DNA of 64,000 bases from Kaistella carnis (GTDB lineage Bacteria > Bacteroidota > Bacteroidia > Flavobacteriales > Weeksellaceae): NCBI RefSeq assembly GCF_003860585.1, contig NZ_CP034159.1, forward strand, positions 2,852,001 through 2,916,000, given 5' to 3'. The notes under the pieces are model-generated. The model saw nothing but the letters and a program-made list of their open reading frames with translations, searched no databases and was not told the origin of the DNA. Shown here in pieces: positions 1 through 7,520 of the stretch. Position 1 is the first letter of the stretch; the number at the start of each line of letters is the position of its first letter. The position numbers and the translations under genes are program-made.

Positions 1-54
1 TTTATTTTGTTTTACCGGTGCGAGATCTAGCACCGAAATTTCAAATTTTTTCAT
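1..54 (-). CDS. 5' end of a luciferase-like flavin-dependent monooxygenase (partial)
   Basis: Eighteen codons read leftwards off the window edge, giving MKKFEISVLDLAPVKQNK. This opening (EISVLDLAPV) is characteristic of the LLM-class flavin-dependent oxidoreductases common in Bacteroidota, which carry a TIM-barrel domain downstream. The rest of the gene lies outside the window, so neither length nor catalytic residues can be checked. It is divergent from the DUF4403 gene across about 155 AT-rich bases. Confidence 0.6.
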   Translation of the reverse strand, partial: MKKFEISVLDLAPVKQNK

Positions 55-210
55 GTTGAAAAGATAAGGAAATAGGTTTCAATTTCCTACTAATAATGTC
101 TATTGCGGCGATTGATATTATTTTTTAAATACTAAAAAAATGATTTTTAATAATTGGTATAATGCTAAACAAATTTTATGCAAATTTGTAAAACTTCAAA
201 AAAAGTTAAA

Positions 211-1587
211 ATGCGAAATTTCTTATTCTTCCTACTGATTCTTTTAAGCGCGAAAATATTTTCTCAACAAACTGGTGATGCCAGTGTTATTCCCGTTTAT
301 GAGTTTCCGAAGATCAAGTCGTCCATTACAATGCCCGTTAAAATTCCATTAGCTGAAATTGGAAACATAATTAATAATTCGGTTCCGGCTTTAATATTTG
401 AAGATAATTCTTATACTGACAATAATGGGGATCAGTTTAAAGTAAAAGTCTGGAAAACACGGCCCATTCGTTTGGTCGGTGGCACAAAACAGAACCTTCT
501 TATCGAAGTTCCGTTAAAAATATGGGCAGAAAAAGGAATCGGAACGCTGGGTGTTTACAGTTACCAAAACACGACCTTTGAAACGGTGATGTATTTTAAT
601 ACGCAACTCACCTTTAATAATAACTGGACCATGGTGACTAAAACTTCACCCCTTGGTTATAAATGGGTCACAAAACCCGTGCTTGATTATGGTAGAATTA
701 AAGTGCCGATTAGCTCTTTGGTAGAATCAAGTCTGAAAGAACAACAGGCTAAATTCTGCAAGACAATTGATGACATGATGGTGGAGCAACTCAATTTTCA
801 GCAGTATGCTGTGATGGCATTGAATCAGTTTGCACAGCCTTTTGAAATCAGCGAAGAATATAAAACCTGGTTAAAAATTACGCCTATAAAAATCAACATT
901 ACGCCGCTTACATTCTACGGAAACAGAATTGATGCAAATATCGGAATCGAAACATACTCGGAAACTTTTACGGGCAGAAAACCAGATGCGACGCCCTTGA
1001 TCAGAAGTGTTGCTAATTTTAATTCAGTGCAGCAACTGCCACAAAAATTCCTGTTGCAGACCACTGCCAATATTCCTTTTTCTGAAGCGACCGCAATAGC
1101 TGAACAAACTTTTTTAGGCAAGGAATTCGATTTTCGGGAAGGCAAATCTAAAGTGAAAATTACTGCTGTTAAAGTATATAGTGAAGACCAGCGAATAATG
1201 ATCGAGGCACAAACTGAAGGAGCAATTGAGGGAACTTCTTACATCACAGGAATTCCAGTTTACGATGAAACAAAAAGAAAAATAGTACTTTCAGATACCA
1301 AATTTAAGTTAAAGACCAGTAATATTTTATACAAAGCAGCAACTCTTTTATTTCAACGTAAAATCGTCAATATGATTGAAAATGAATACGGAATTCCCAC
1401 TGCTGAGTTAGAAGATTCCTCCCGTAAAAGCATCGAAGAAACCTTTAATAAAGAATATTATAAAGGTTTAAAAATGAGCGGTAAAGTATTTAAGTTGAAG
1501 CCTTCCAATATAATTTTAAATCCTTGGGGAATTACGGCGGTGATTGATACAGAAGCACAACTGGAGCTTTTAGTAAAAGGAATATAA
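211..1587 (+). CDS. DUF4403 family secreted protein
   Basis: The protein has 458 residues. A signal peptide covers roughly residues 1-19 (hydrophobic FLFFLLILLSA, then KIFSQQ). The remainder is a beta-rich exported domain resembling DUF4403, with repeated short strands and paired amphipathic segments. An earlier in-frame ATG 33 bases upstream would put a charged KTSKKVK stretch before the signal peptide, so the internal ATG opening MRNFLFF is preferred. The function of the family is unknown; duplicated lipid-binding-like folds have been suggested for it, but nothing here tests that. The RDD gene follows 33 bases downstream on the same strand, so the two may be cotranscribed. Confidence 0.7.
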   Translation: MRNFLFFLLILLSAKIFSQQTGDASVIPVYEFPKIKSSITMPVKIPLAEIGNIINNSVPALIFEDNSYTDNNGDQFKVKVWKTRPIRLVGGTKQNLLIEVPLKIWAEKGIGTLGVYSYQNTTFETVMYFNTQLTFNNNWTMVTKTSPLGYKWVTKPVLDYGRIKVPISSLVESSLKEQQAKFCKTIDDMMVEQLNFQQYAVMALNQFAQPFEISEEYKTWLKITPIKINITPLTFYGNRIDANIGIETYSETFTGRKPDATPLIRSVANFNSVQQLPQKFLLQTTANIPFSEATAIAEQTFLGKEFDFREGKSKVKITAVKVYSEDQRIMIEAQTEGAIEGTSYITGIPVYDETKRKIVLSDTKFKLKTSNILYKAATLLFQRKIVNMIENEYGIPTAELEDSSRKSIEETFNKEYYKGLKMSGKVFKLKPSNIILNPWGITAVIDTEAQLELLVKGI

Positions 1588-1620
1588 TAACTAAACAAGG
1601 ATCATAAAAATAGATTTAAT

Positions 1621-2130
1621 ATGGCAAGAATTTTACAGGTTGTGGAGCGTAATAAAGCTTCGAAGGGTTTCAGGATCTTAAATTATTTGATCGATTTTGG
1701 TTTTTCTTTGGTGGTGATCTGGGTATTGATTATCCTTTTTGCCATCGGCAGATATTATATTTTTGGTGTAGATTTCGACCAGTCCGCCGCAGATATTGAT
1801 GGCGTAGATCCAACTGTCGACAGGGTAGGAACGCTTTTAATGTATGCGTTAGTTCTTTTCTTCATTGAAAAATTGAGTGGTGGCAGAAGTTTAGGAAAAT
1901 TAATTACAGGAACCAGAGTAGTAAAGACAGACGGCAGCGAATTAACAACCGATGATCTATTGAAACGAAATTTTTCCCGCGCTATTCCTTTTGATGCTTT
2001 TTCTTTTTTAGGTGATAATGGGTGGCACGACAGATGGTCGAATACGCGGGTGATCAGAATAAAAGACTTTGAGAACGCCAGAAATTTAGAAAAGGACATT
2101 CAAAATATCGGTTCAAAAGAAAATCTTTAA
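1621..2130 (+). CDS. RDD family integral membrane protein
   Basis: This 169-residue protein has two hydrophobic segments, roughly residues 21-49 (LIDFGFSLVVIWVLIILFAI) and 72-84 (LLMYALVLFFIEK). They are followed by the conserved LSGGRSLGKLITGTRVV stretch that marks RDD proteins after the second helix. The membrane-proximal Asp near residue 26 fits the family. RDD proteins are small inner-membrane proteins of mostly unknown role; some have been linked to ion exchange. The C-terminal part, with WHDRWSNTRV, is polar and probably cytoplasmic. The gene probably follows the DUF4403 gene in one transcript and ends about 50 bases before tRNA-Cys. Confidence 0.75.
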   Translation: MARILQVVERNKASKGFRILNYLIDFGFSLVVIWVLIILFAIGRYYIFGVDFDQSAADIDGVDPTVDRVGTLLMYALVLFFIEKLSGGRSLGKLITGTRVVKTDGSELTTDDLLKRNFSRAIPFDAFSFLGDNGWHDRWSNTRVIRIKDFENARNLEKDIQNIGSKENL

Positions 2131-2159
2131 TAAAATTTTCCTTAAAAAATAAAAAGTCC

Positions 2160-2167
2160 TATATTTG
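2160..2167 (+). promoter_or_regulatory. Bacteroidota -7 promoter element for tRNA-Cys
   Basis: TATATTTG matches the TAnnTTTG -7 consensus of the Bacteroidota housekeeping sigma factor. It lies 11 bases before the mature tRNA 5' end, which suits transcription starting just ahead of the tRNA. Confidence 0.6.
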
Positions 2168-2178
2168 CAAACCCAAAT

Positions 2179-2249
2179 GGTTCTTTGGCCGAGTGGTTAG
2201 GCAGTGGTCTGCAACACCATCTACAGCGGTTCGAATCCGCTAGGAACCT
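2179..2249 (+). tRNA. tRNA-Cys (anticodon GCA)
   Basis: A complete cloverleaf can be folded. The acceptor GGTTCTT pairs with AGGAACC, the D arm is GCCGAGTGGTTAGGC, the anticodon stem-loop contains CTGCAAC with anticodon GCA, and the T arm is AGCGGTTCGAATCCGCT. The discriminator is T, as expected for cysteine (U73). CCA is not encoded. The last 12 bases of the gene are shared with an attachment site: an integrated element begins here and reconstitutes the tRNA 3' end. Confidence 0.95.
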
Positions 2250-2250
2250 C
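2238..2250 (+). repeat. Attachment-site repeat, tRNA side
   Basis: CGCTAGGAACCTC covers the last 12 bases of tRNA-Cys plus one base. An identical copy closes the element on the far side. Confidence 0.85.
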
Positions 2251-2254
2251 ACAG

Positions 2255-2296
2255 AAAACCCCTAATTGACTATTAAATAAGTCGTTAGGGGTTTTT
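2255..2296 (+). terminator. Element-borne terminator behind tRNA-Cys
   Basis: AAAACCCCTAA pairs with TTAGGGGTTTT across a 19-base loop and is followed by a T run. It sits just inside the element and replaces the original tRNA terminator, a similar hairpin now stranded beyond the far attachment site. Confidence 0.75.
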
Positions 2297-2305
2297 ATTT
2301 TATAA

Positions 2306-2330
2306 GTGTGTCAACATTTGTGTCAACCAA
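2306..2330 (+). repeat. 25-base repeat near left end (candidate integrase arm site)
   Basis: This 25-base sequence holds two TGTCAAC heptamers with starts 12 bases apart. An identical copy lies near the right end, upstream of the integrase gene. Paired heptamers near both ends of the element are typical of the arm-type sites bound by the N-terminal domain of tyrosine recombinases. Confidence 0.55.
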
Positions 2331-2793
2331 TCGGAAATAAAGTAAATTCAGTCTCTCTTTAATTACATTTAGGTTGAGAGATATTTAAACCTTGCGCGTA
2401 CAATGTTCGTTATTTGGTTGCCTGTCTTATTAGGTGTTCGATTAATCTGATTTTTCTTTTTAGGTGTTAAGTTCGTTAGTTTATTAAGAAAACAAAACAA
2501 TACGCGCGCGCGCGTGAACTCGGTCATTTTTCAAATGTCAGGTTTTATAAGGTTGTCACCTTTTTTTTATAGTGTTAAAAACGATTCACAATGTTAAGTT
2601 TTGTTAAGTTTTATCCTCATCTAATTTGAGTGATTGTTGAGTGTTTATTTGAGTTGTTTTAGAGTTGTTTTTTGGTCAAAATCTCCGAAACATATTGCAA
2701 CATAATTGAACATAAATTAAAACAAAAAACCTCCTCAATTTGGGAGATTCTTTTTTTATGACCGTTTGTTGACCGTTTGTTTAACTACTCATA
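2331..2793. other. Non-coding end of the integrated element
   Basis: No convincing gene is visible in about 460 AT-rich bases. The stretch holds a run of six CG dinucleotides at 2503-2514, two copies of TTAGGTGTT, several GAGTTGTTTT-like words, and a tandem GACCGTTTGTT pair next to the end of the initiator gene. It is a reasonable place for a replication or nicking origin, but no hairpin nick site can be assigned by eye. Confidence 0.4.
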
Positions 2794-4119
2794 TTAAAAT
2801 AATGGTAATTGACCGACCAAAATATTTTTATCAATTCTATATCGGTTGTTATTATATCGGTTCCGTACATTGTGAGAAATAATTTTGTGGAGGTCATCAT
2901 CTTTTTTGCCTCGACAATCATCACTCCAAAAGTCGCGCAAAAGTTTTTCATATAAATTTGGATCGTGTTCTCGGTAATAATTCAAACCAGTGGTATAAAT
3001 AAATTTACTCTCATCCTTTTGCATCGTGATATTGATATTTGTCATTAAACATTTGCGCGGTTGTTCGGGTGTTGGTGCATTTGTACACTTTACCACGTGC
3101 GCGTGAGGGTAAATTTGCACCTCTTTACTTATTTGCAAATCTTTGGTTTTCCTTTTTGTGATGGTAGTTGATGAGGTTTTTACGTTTTCACTTTTCTGTG
3201 GTAAATATGCACCAATCCCAAAAGACATAATTTTCTCATTCATTAGGTTGAAAACCTCCTCTCTTATCTTATCATCTCCTTGCAGTGTTTTGAAGTACTT
3301 TTGCTTTTCTCTTTGAAATTTATTTCTGTTTTCATCATTAATAATTTTTAACCAGTCGTTAACGGTTGAGTGTTGTTTGATAAATTTCAAATCCTCGCGC
3401 GTATAGGTTGCGAAATTCGGCTCCAAATTGATAATGTGTATCAATTGCCACTCTTTAACCAGTGCGTGCGCTAATCGTGTAAAAACCTCATCTTTAAATA
3501 AATCGTTTAGAGTGTCGATTCCGTGTTTTCTAATTGCAAATGACTTTTTGTTTTTAACTTCAAAACGAAATGTATTAATATCAATTTCGGGAGCGTTTAA
3601 TTTTTCGTGACATTGGATTCCTTTTGCATACGCTTTGACATTTTTTTGCTTCGTTGCATCCGTAATTTTACTAAATGGTTCTTTTGGATTCTTAACAATG
3701 AAAGGCGTTTTTTTATAAAATTCAATGCCGTTGACCAGTTTTTTAATGTCGGTTTTGGGGATGATATTCAAACCAAACTCTAAATTGACCACTTTAAACA
3801 AATCAAATTCCGATTCTTTAATTTCTAAATATCTGCAAATGTCTAAAATCGATTTTCGGGCGTTTTCGGGCGTTAAATCGTTGCCGTTGTGTTTATACCT
3901 ATTGAAGTGATAATGAGGCGAAATTGAGAGGTACACGTTATGGTATCCGACAAATCGACCGTTCTCAAAACTTTTCCTAAAATCCATTCTCAAATGATTG
4001 CCAAATATTTGAAAACTATCGGTTGTGTTGTTGGTTTCAACCTGTTTCATATTCGGGAAATTTCTCAACCTTTGGATGAGTTGTTGATCGGTACAATTTA
4101 ACTTACTATTATCATACAT
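2794..4119 (-). CDS. Probable replication initiator, filamentous-phage G2P/CRI-like
   Basis: The protein has 441 residues. Near residues 86-100 it has SISPHYHFNRYKHNGND, which lines up with the SPxK...GHN segment of inovirus gene II proteins. A VVNLEFGLN stretch follows at about 130-140, matching the RIDATF-like strand, and FRFEVKNKKSFAIRKHGI lies near 205-222, matching the FE...LKKLGI segment. This order matches the G2P replication initiators, which nick double-stranded phage DNA to start rolling-circle replication. The C-terminal third is basic and polar. It is the last gene of the minus-strand run and ends at the non-coding end of the element. The alignment is by memory and eye; a plasmid-type initiator is the alternative. 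No catalytic tyrosine is assigned. Confidence 0.5.
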   Translation of the reverse strand: MYDNSKLNCTDQQLIQRLRNFPNMKQVETNNTTDSFQIFGNHLRMDFRKSFENGRFVGYHNVYLSISPHYHFNRYKHNGNDLTPENARKSILDICRYLEIKESEFDLFKVVNLEFGLNIIPKTDIKKLVNGIEFYKKTPFIVKNPKEPFSKITDATKQKNVKAYAKGIQCHEKLNAPEIDINTFRFEVKNKKSFAIRKHGIDTLNDLFKDEVFTRLAHALVKEWQLIHIINLEPNFATYTREDLKFIKQHSTVNDWLKIINDENRNKFQREKQKYFKTLQGDDKIREEVFNLMNEKIMSFGIGAYLPQKSENVKTSSTTITKRKTKDLQISKEVQIYPHAHVVKCTNAPTPEQPRKCLMTNINITMQKDESKFIYTTGLNYYREHDPNLYEKLLRDFWSDDCRGKKDDDLHKIISHNVRNRYNNNRYRIDKNILVGQLPLF

Positions 4120-4173
4120 TTTAATTATCTTTGTGGTGTGATGGTTGCCAAATCATTGCATTTTTGAACAATT

Positions 4174-4195
4174 AGAGAGGGTTTTAATCCTCTCT
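4174..4195. other. Hairpin between two element genes
   Basis: AGAGAGG and CCTCTCT form a stem separated by eight bases. A T run follows on the plus strand and an A run lies on the other side. In the minus direction it falls between the 144-aa gene and the initiator gene, so it may attenuate transcription into the initiator. The T run points the other way, so its use as a terminator is uncertain. Confidence 0.35.
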
Positions 4196-4203
4196 TTTTT
4201 GTT

Positions 4204-4638
4204 TTATGGAAATAGTTGTTTGTATTCCTTTTCTTTGGCTGTTAATATGGTTTTAAGTATGGTTGGAGTATGTGGTTTATATGAGCGATAATAGTCCACA
4301 ATTAGCGCGGTTTTATCCTCACTGATAAAGAATATCAATAAACTTTTTTTACCGTTAATTATGCGGTCTCCGTGATAAATTCCGCGCGTGTGTTCTCTTA
4401 ATCCTGTAACCTTTTCGGAGGTGTTCCAATTATTTGTAGTTCTCAATCTGAAATACTTATCAATATTGGAGGCGTTGGATTTTCCGAAAAACTTTTCAAT
4501 TCTACAAAGTGCCGTTAATAGTGAGTAACTCTTTGAGGTGTTATTCAATTGGTAAATTTCATAACTCTGTGTTGTGTGGTTGACCGTGTAAAAATGTCTC
4601 ACAAAGTCGGGTTGGTGGGTTGTTGCCATTGTTTCCAT
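4204..4638 (-). CDS. Unknown element protein (144 aa)
   Basis: I do not recognise a family. The protein is soluble-looking, without signal peptide or membrane segment. It contains GKSNASNIDKYFRLRTTNNW, then GLREHTRGIYHGDRIINGKK and SLLIFFISED, a strand pattern that could form a small alpha/beta domain. A second ATG three codons downstream (MATTHQ) is an alternative start. It lies between the excisionase-like gene and the initiator, 18 bases after the former, so it is probably cotranscribed and concerned with replication or its control. Confidence 0.6.
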   Translation of the reverse strand: METMATTHQPDFVRHFYTVNHTTQSYEIYQLNNTSKSYSLLTALCRIEKFFGKSNASNIDKYFRLRTTNNWNTSEKVTGLREHTRGIYHGDRIINGKKSLLIFFISEDKTALIVDYYRSYKPHTPTILKTILTAKEKEYKQLFP

Positions 4639-4656
4639 TTTTGAAAGTTTTAAATA

Positions 4657-4941
4657 TTAGATTAATTGATTTTTAGTGATGAGTTCCTCAATCTCATTTC
4701 GTTTAAAATAAACTCTGTTTTGAATACCGTACGCGGTCAAAACTTTGTCTTTTCTCCATCTGTGGAGTGTGGAGAGATCAATTTGAAGTAGTTCACAAAC
4801 TTCGAGTCGTGTTAAATACTTTGTAGGTTCTTTGGGTTGAAATTCCCGTGATAACTCTAATTTGAGTTGTGGGATGATTGCGTTTGTAATTTCGCTAATC
4901 AATGCGTTCGGAGTTGTTCCGATAAATTGGATTGTACTCAT
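4657..4941 (-). CDS. Excisionase-like helix-turn-helix protein
   Basis: A 94-residue protein. Its C-terminal half is a MerR/excisionase-type winged HTH: LTRLEVCELLQIDLSTLHRW at about residues 43-62, then a VYFKRNEIEELI strand-helix. This is the HTH_17 arrangement, normally used by Bacteroidota mobile elements as an excision factor or regulator. The N-terminal 40 residues are amphipathic and could mediate dimerisation. It lies upstream of the 144-aa gene on the same strand. About 130 AT-rich bases separate it from the 236-aa gene and may hold its promoter. Confidence 0.75.
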   Translation of the reverse strand: MSTIQFIGTTPNALISEITNAIIPQLKLELSREFQPKEPTKYLTRLEVCELLQIDLSTLHRWRKDKVLTAYGIQNRVYFKRNEIEELITKNQLI

Positions 4942-5069
4942 AATTTTTTGTTGAATTAATTATGAGACAAAGGAAAGTTTGGAAAAAATTTGGAACAATA
5001 TAAAGTTTTCCAAACTCTGAAAAATGGGATTGTATAGAATTGAAAAACGCACCTAATTGGTGCGCTGTA

Positions 5070-5780
5070 TTATTTTTCTGATTGTGGAGAGATTCCGAAT
5101 TGTTTGAGTTTTAAATCAATCTCATCTAAACTTTGGTTTGAATAAAAAGGATGTTTCACGTTATCCGTACTATCAACTAAATGCGAAGTAATTGAAGATT
5201 TTTTCATTGGTTCGGTTGTAAGTAATTCGATAAAACCCGAAATTTTATTGTTTGATATTCCAGGATTCTTATCTCTCAAAAAATCAATAATACCCGACCG
5301 AATTAATAAACCTACCTTTTGCTGTTGTTTTGCTGTTAGCGGTTCCGAAACTTCAATGGTTTGGGATACTGGTTTTTGAAATCTTACTAGATTATTTTTT
5401 TCTACCAATAATTTTTCATCTATGAACTTTAATATTTTTTTTATTTCATCTTTTTGATCGTGCAAGGGTGTGCGAAAATACTCATTCAGTAAATCTGTAT
5501 ATTTTTCAACTGCAGAAATATTATTTAAACTTTCAGGTAAATTTTTATATTTTTCATAAAAATCATTCATATTAGATTGCACTTCTGCAGTGGGAACTTC
5601 ATCATTAATAGATTTTAAATTCTGCATTATCTCAATCAATAAATCATATATTATTTTGTCATATTTTAATCTTAATTCATGCAGATATTCGCTGTAAGTA
5701 AATTTATTATGAAATTTAGAATAATCTATATCTACTTTATCTTTAAAATCTTCAAAGAAATTATATACTGGTATTTCCAT
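5070..5780 (-). CDS. Unknown element protein (236 aa), cargo or accessory
   Basis: This protein has no recognised family. It is acidic and helical through residues 1-130, with a probable coiled-coil region (YDKIIYDLLIEIMQNLKSIN). The C-terminal 80 residues (GLLIRSGIIDFLRD, then ISGFIELLTTEPMKKSS) resemble a compact helical module often seen at the ends of unknown proteins on Bacteroidota mobile elements. There is no signal peptide. Its AT content is higher than in the integrase gene and it has fewer GCGC words, so it may have a separate origin. It sits directly downstream of the integrase. Confidence 0.6.
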   Translation of the reverse strand: MEIPVYNFFEDFKDKVDIDYSKFHNKFTYSEYLHELRLKYDKIIYDLLIEIMQNLKSINDEVPTAEVQSNMNDFYEKYKNLPESLNNISAVEKYTDLLNEYFRTPLHDQKDEIKKILKFIDEKLLVEKNNLVRFQKPVSQTIEVSEPLTAKQQQKVGLLIRSGIIDFLRDKNPGISNNKISGFIELLTTEPMKKSSITSHLVDSTDNVKHPFYSNQSLDEIDLKLKQFGISPQSEK

Positions 5781-5838
5781 AATCTTGCATTTTTGAACAA
5801 ATCAAATTTAATTAAAAATATCGGTTGTTAATCGGTTG

Positions 5839-7143
5839 TTAATTTGCAATTTTTTGGCTCTCAATCTCTTTAAATGTTTTCGCGGTGGTCATTGCGTGAT
5901 CGGATGATGATTTTCCAATATATCCTAAAAATACACTCTCCGAACCGTGACCAGTGATTGCCATAATTTGGGGAGTAGTAAACCGTTTGTCTCCGTAGAA
6001 ATTAGTTGCAAAAGACCGTCGGCAAATATGCGATGAGGTTAACCTCCATTTATCGGTTTCTTTTATCTCATTTCGCTTTTCTTTGCTGTCATAAACTTTA
6101 CCTTTCACAATGTCGTTTATCTTTGAAATCTCACAAACCTTTTTAATGTATCGGTTAAATAAGGCAAATTTTGAGTCTCTAGTTTTTCCAAATGTTGGCG
6201 GGAAATTTCCATCATATTTGTTGATAATTTTTAATACCTCATCGTGTAACGGGATTGTAACCTCTTTGCCTGTCTTTTGTTGTGTGAGTTCGATAAACTG
6301 AAAACTCTCTCCGTTTGAGTCTGTTTTGGTGAAAATCATCTCTTTAGTCATCCTCAACAAATCGGAGACTCTTTGACCAGTATAGCACCCTATAATTAAC
6401 CAATCTTTGGCGTGTATTAAGTCATTTCCTATGATGGTAGATTCTTTGATTTTTTTAATCTCCTCAAAATTTAAAAATACTTTGGTTGCTGGGACTGTTT
6501 CAATACTAAAATTATTAATTTGATGATTGATTGTTTTTCCGTTGTCTCTAGCATCCAATAAGACTGTTTTAAGGTTCTTTAAAGATCGGTTGGCTGTGGA
6601 CTCCATTATTTTGAATTTATCAATTAAATGTTTCCTAAATACCAACATAAATTTTTTATCAATTTCCGAAATCAAATATTTCTTTTTTTTAGTTTTCTCG
6701 AAGTCCGTGAATTTCGTTTGCAGTTGAATAAACTTTTGATCGGTTGTTTTTTTTGTTCGTGAGTCTAGTTTTCTTAACTCAATATTATTTTTGAGGTAAA
6801 TCGAAAAGTAATTATCATCCTCAATTTCGGTGGTTGGATTCTCACGTTCAAAATATTTATTGATTTTGCTTTTTAACCAATCATTTGAAAAATTAACTCC
6901 GTTTGCAAAGTCAACATTATACGCCTCCAGTACAAAAGTTGAAAGGTTTTGAAGTTTGGTGACTAAATTTTTATCGGAGGCGTTTTTCCCTAGAGTGGGC
7001 AAATCAGTTTTATCACTCCAAACATTTGAATTTGAAATCAATCCTGTGGAGGTTCTCATCTTTAAAGTTCGGGAAATTGAAAATTGCATCTGAATTGCAC
7101 AATCTTTACCCTTTGATCGTAGGTAGAATTTAGAGGTTGCCAT
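5839..7143 (-). CDS. Tyrosine recombinase (site-specific integrase)
   Basis: The protein has 434 residues when started at MATSKFYLRSKG. A longer frame begins 28 codons upstream, but that leader crosses the 25-base repeat and is not protein-like. The N-terminal part has the FYLRSKG arm-binding domain and a central SAM-like core-binding region. The C-terminal catalytic domain shows the arginine motif in CYTGQRVSDLLRM, the lysine strand in QQKTGKEVTIPL, HICRRSFATN with the second arginine, and GHGSESVFLGYIG with the tyrosine nucleophile. This is the Bacteroidota-type integrase of tRNA-inserted elements. It should catalyse recombination at the 13-base core shared with tRNA-Cys. Confidence 0.93.
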   Translation of the reverse strand: MATSKFYLRSKGKDCAIQMQFSISRTLKMRTSTGLISNSNVWSDKTDLPTLGKNASDKNLVTKLQNLSTFVLEAYNVDFANGVNFSNDWLKSKINKYFERENPTTEIEDDNYFSIYLKNNIELRKLDSRTKKTTDQKFIQLQTKFTDFEKTKKKKYLISEIDKKFMLVFRKHLIDKFKIMESTANRSLKNLKTVLLDARDNGKTINHQINNFSIETVPATKVFLNFEEIKKIKESTIIGNDLIHAKDWLIIGCYTGQRVSDLLRMTKEMIFTKTDSNGESFQFIELTQQKTGKEVTIPLHDEVLKIINKYDGNFPPTFGKTRDSKFALFNRYIKKVCEISKINDIVKGKVYDSKEKRNEIKETDKWRLTSSHICRRSFATNFYGDKRFTTPQIMAITGHGSESVFLGYIGKSSSDHAMTTAKTFKEIESQKIAN

Positions 7144-7185
7144 TTTATAAGTTTTTGAACAAATCAAAGATACAAAACATTTACC

Positions 7186-7210
7186 GTGTGTCAACATTTG
7201 TGTCAACCAA
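7186..7210 (+). repeat. 25-base repeat upstream of integrase (candidate arm site)
   Basis: It is identical to the repeat near the left end and carries two TGTCAAC heptamers. It sits 43 bases upstream of the chosen integrase start, so integrase binding here could also repress its own gene. Confidence 0.55.
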
Positions 7211-7348
7211 ATTGCAATTAAATGCAATTTAGAACAATTTCATACAATCGGAATTATTATCAATACCTTTGCTAAATACTATTAATAGGGAGGTTTAGAG
7301 TAGTGTTTAATGTCGTTAGGAAAAATATCTCATTGCGTTGTTCGGGTT

Positions 7349-7361
7349 CGCTAGGAACCTC
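7349..7361 (+). repeat. Attachment-site repeat, distal end
   Basis: This is a second copy of CGCTAGGAACCTC. The bases just before it (TTCGGGTT) differ from the tRNA T arm, so this copy does not complete a tRNA. It marks the junction with the original chromosome. Confidence 0.85.
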
Positions 7362-7362
7362 C

Positions 7363-7399
7363 AAAACCCTATTAATCTGAAAATGATTCTTAGGGTTTT
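7363..7399 (+). terminator. Original tRNA-Cys terminator, displaced
   Basis: AAAACCCTA and TAGGGTTTT form a stem followed by a T run. It directly follows the distal attachment repeat, where the tRNA terminator would have been before insertion. Confidence 0.7.
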
Positions 7400-7520
7400 T
7401 TTTCTGTAAAAAAGTTTTAGAACTGCATTTTCGGTGAGAGTTATGACCAAAAATAGATGCAAACTGAAACTCTAAATAATTGCTTTTATTTTCTACATTT
7501 GTGAACTTACTAAATTTGAT

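Larger units (their letters stand above)
2238..7361 (-). mobile_element. Integrated element in tRNA-Cys (5.1 kb)
   Basis: A 13-base direct repeat, CGCTAGGAACCTC, bounds the element: one copy is the tRNA-Cys 3' end and the other lies about 5.1 kb away. All five genes inside run on the minus strand: replication initiator, unknown, excisionase-like HTH, unknown, and tyrosine recombinase. The integrase gene lies next to the distal attachment site. There are no capsid, relaxase or conjugation genes, so this is not a full prophage or ICE. The G2P-like initiator suggests that an excised circle could replicate through a single-stranded intermediate, perhaps mobilised by a helper. The genes use more GCGC-containing stretches than neighbouring genes. 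Excision and mobility are inferred. Confidence 0.85.

Noticed and set aside
7143..7227. Longer integrase start
   Set aside because: The extra residues lie across the 25-base repeat and do not match integrase N termini.
2238..7361. Complete prophage or conjugative element
   Set aside because: There are no capsid, tail, relaxase or conjugation genes.
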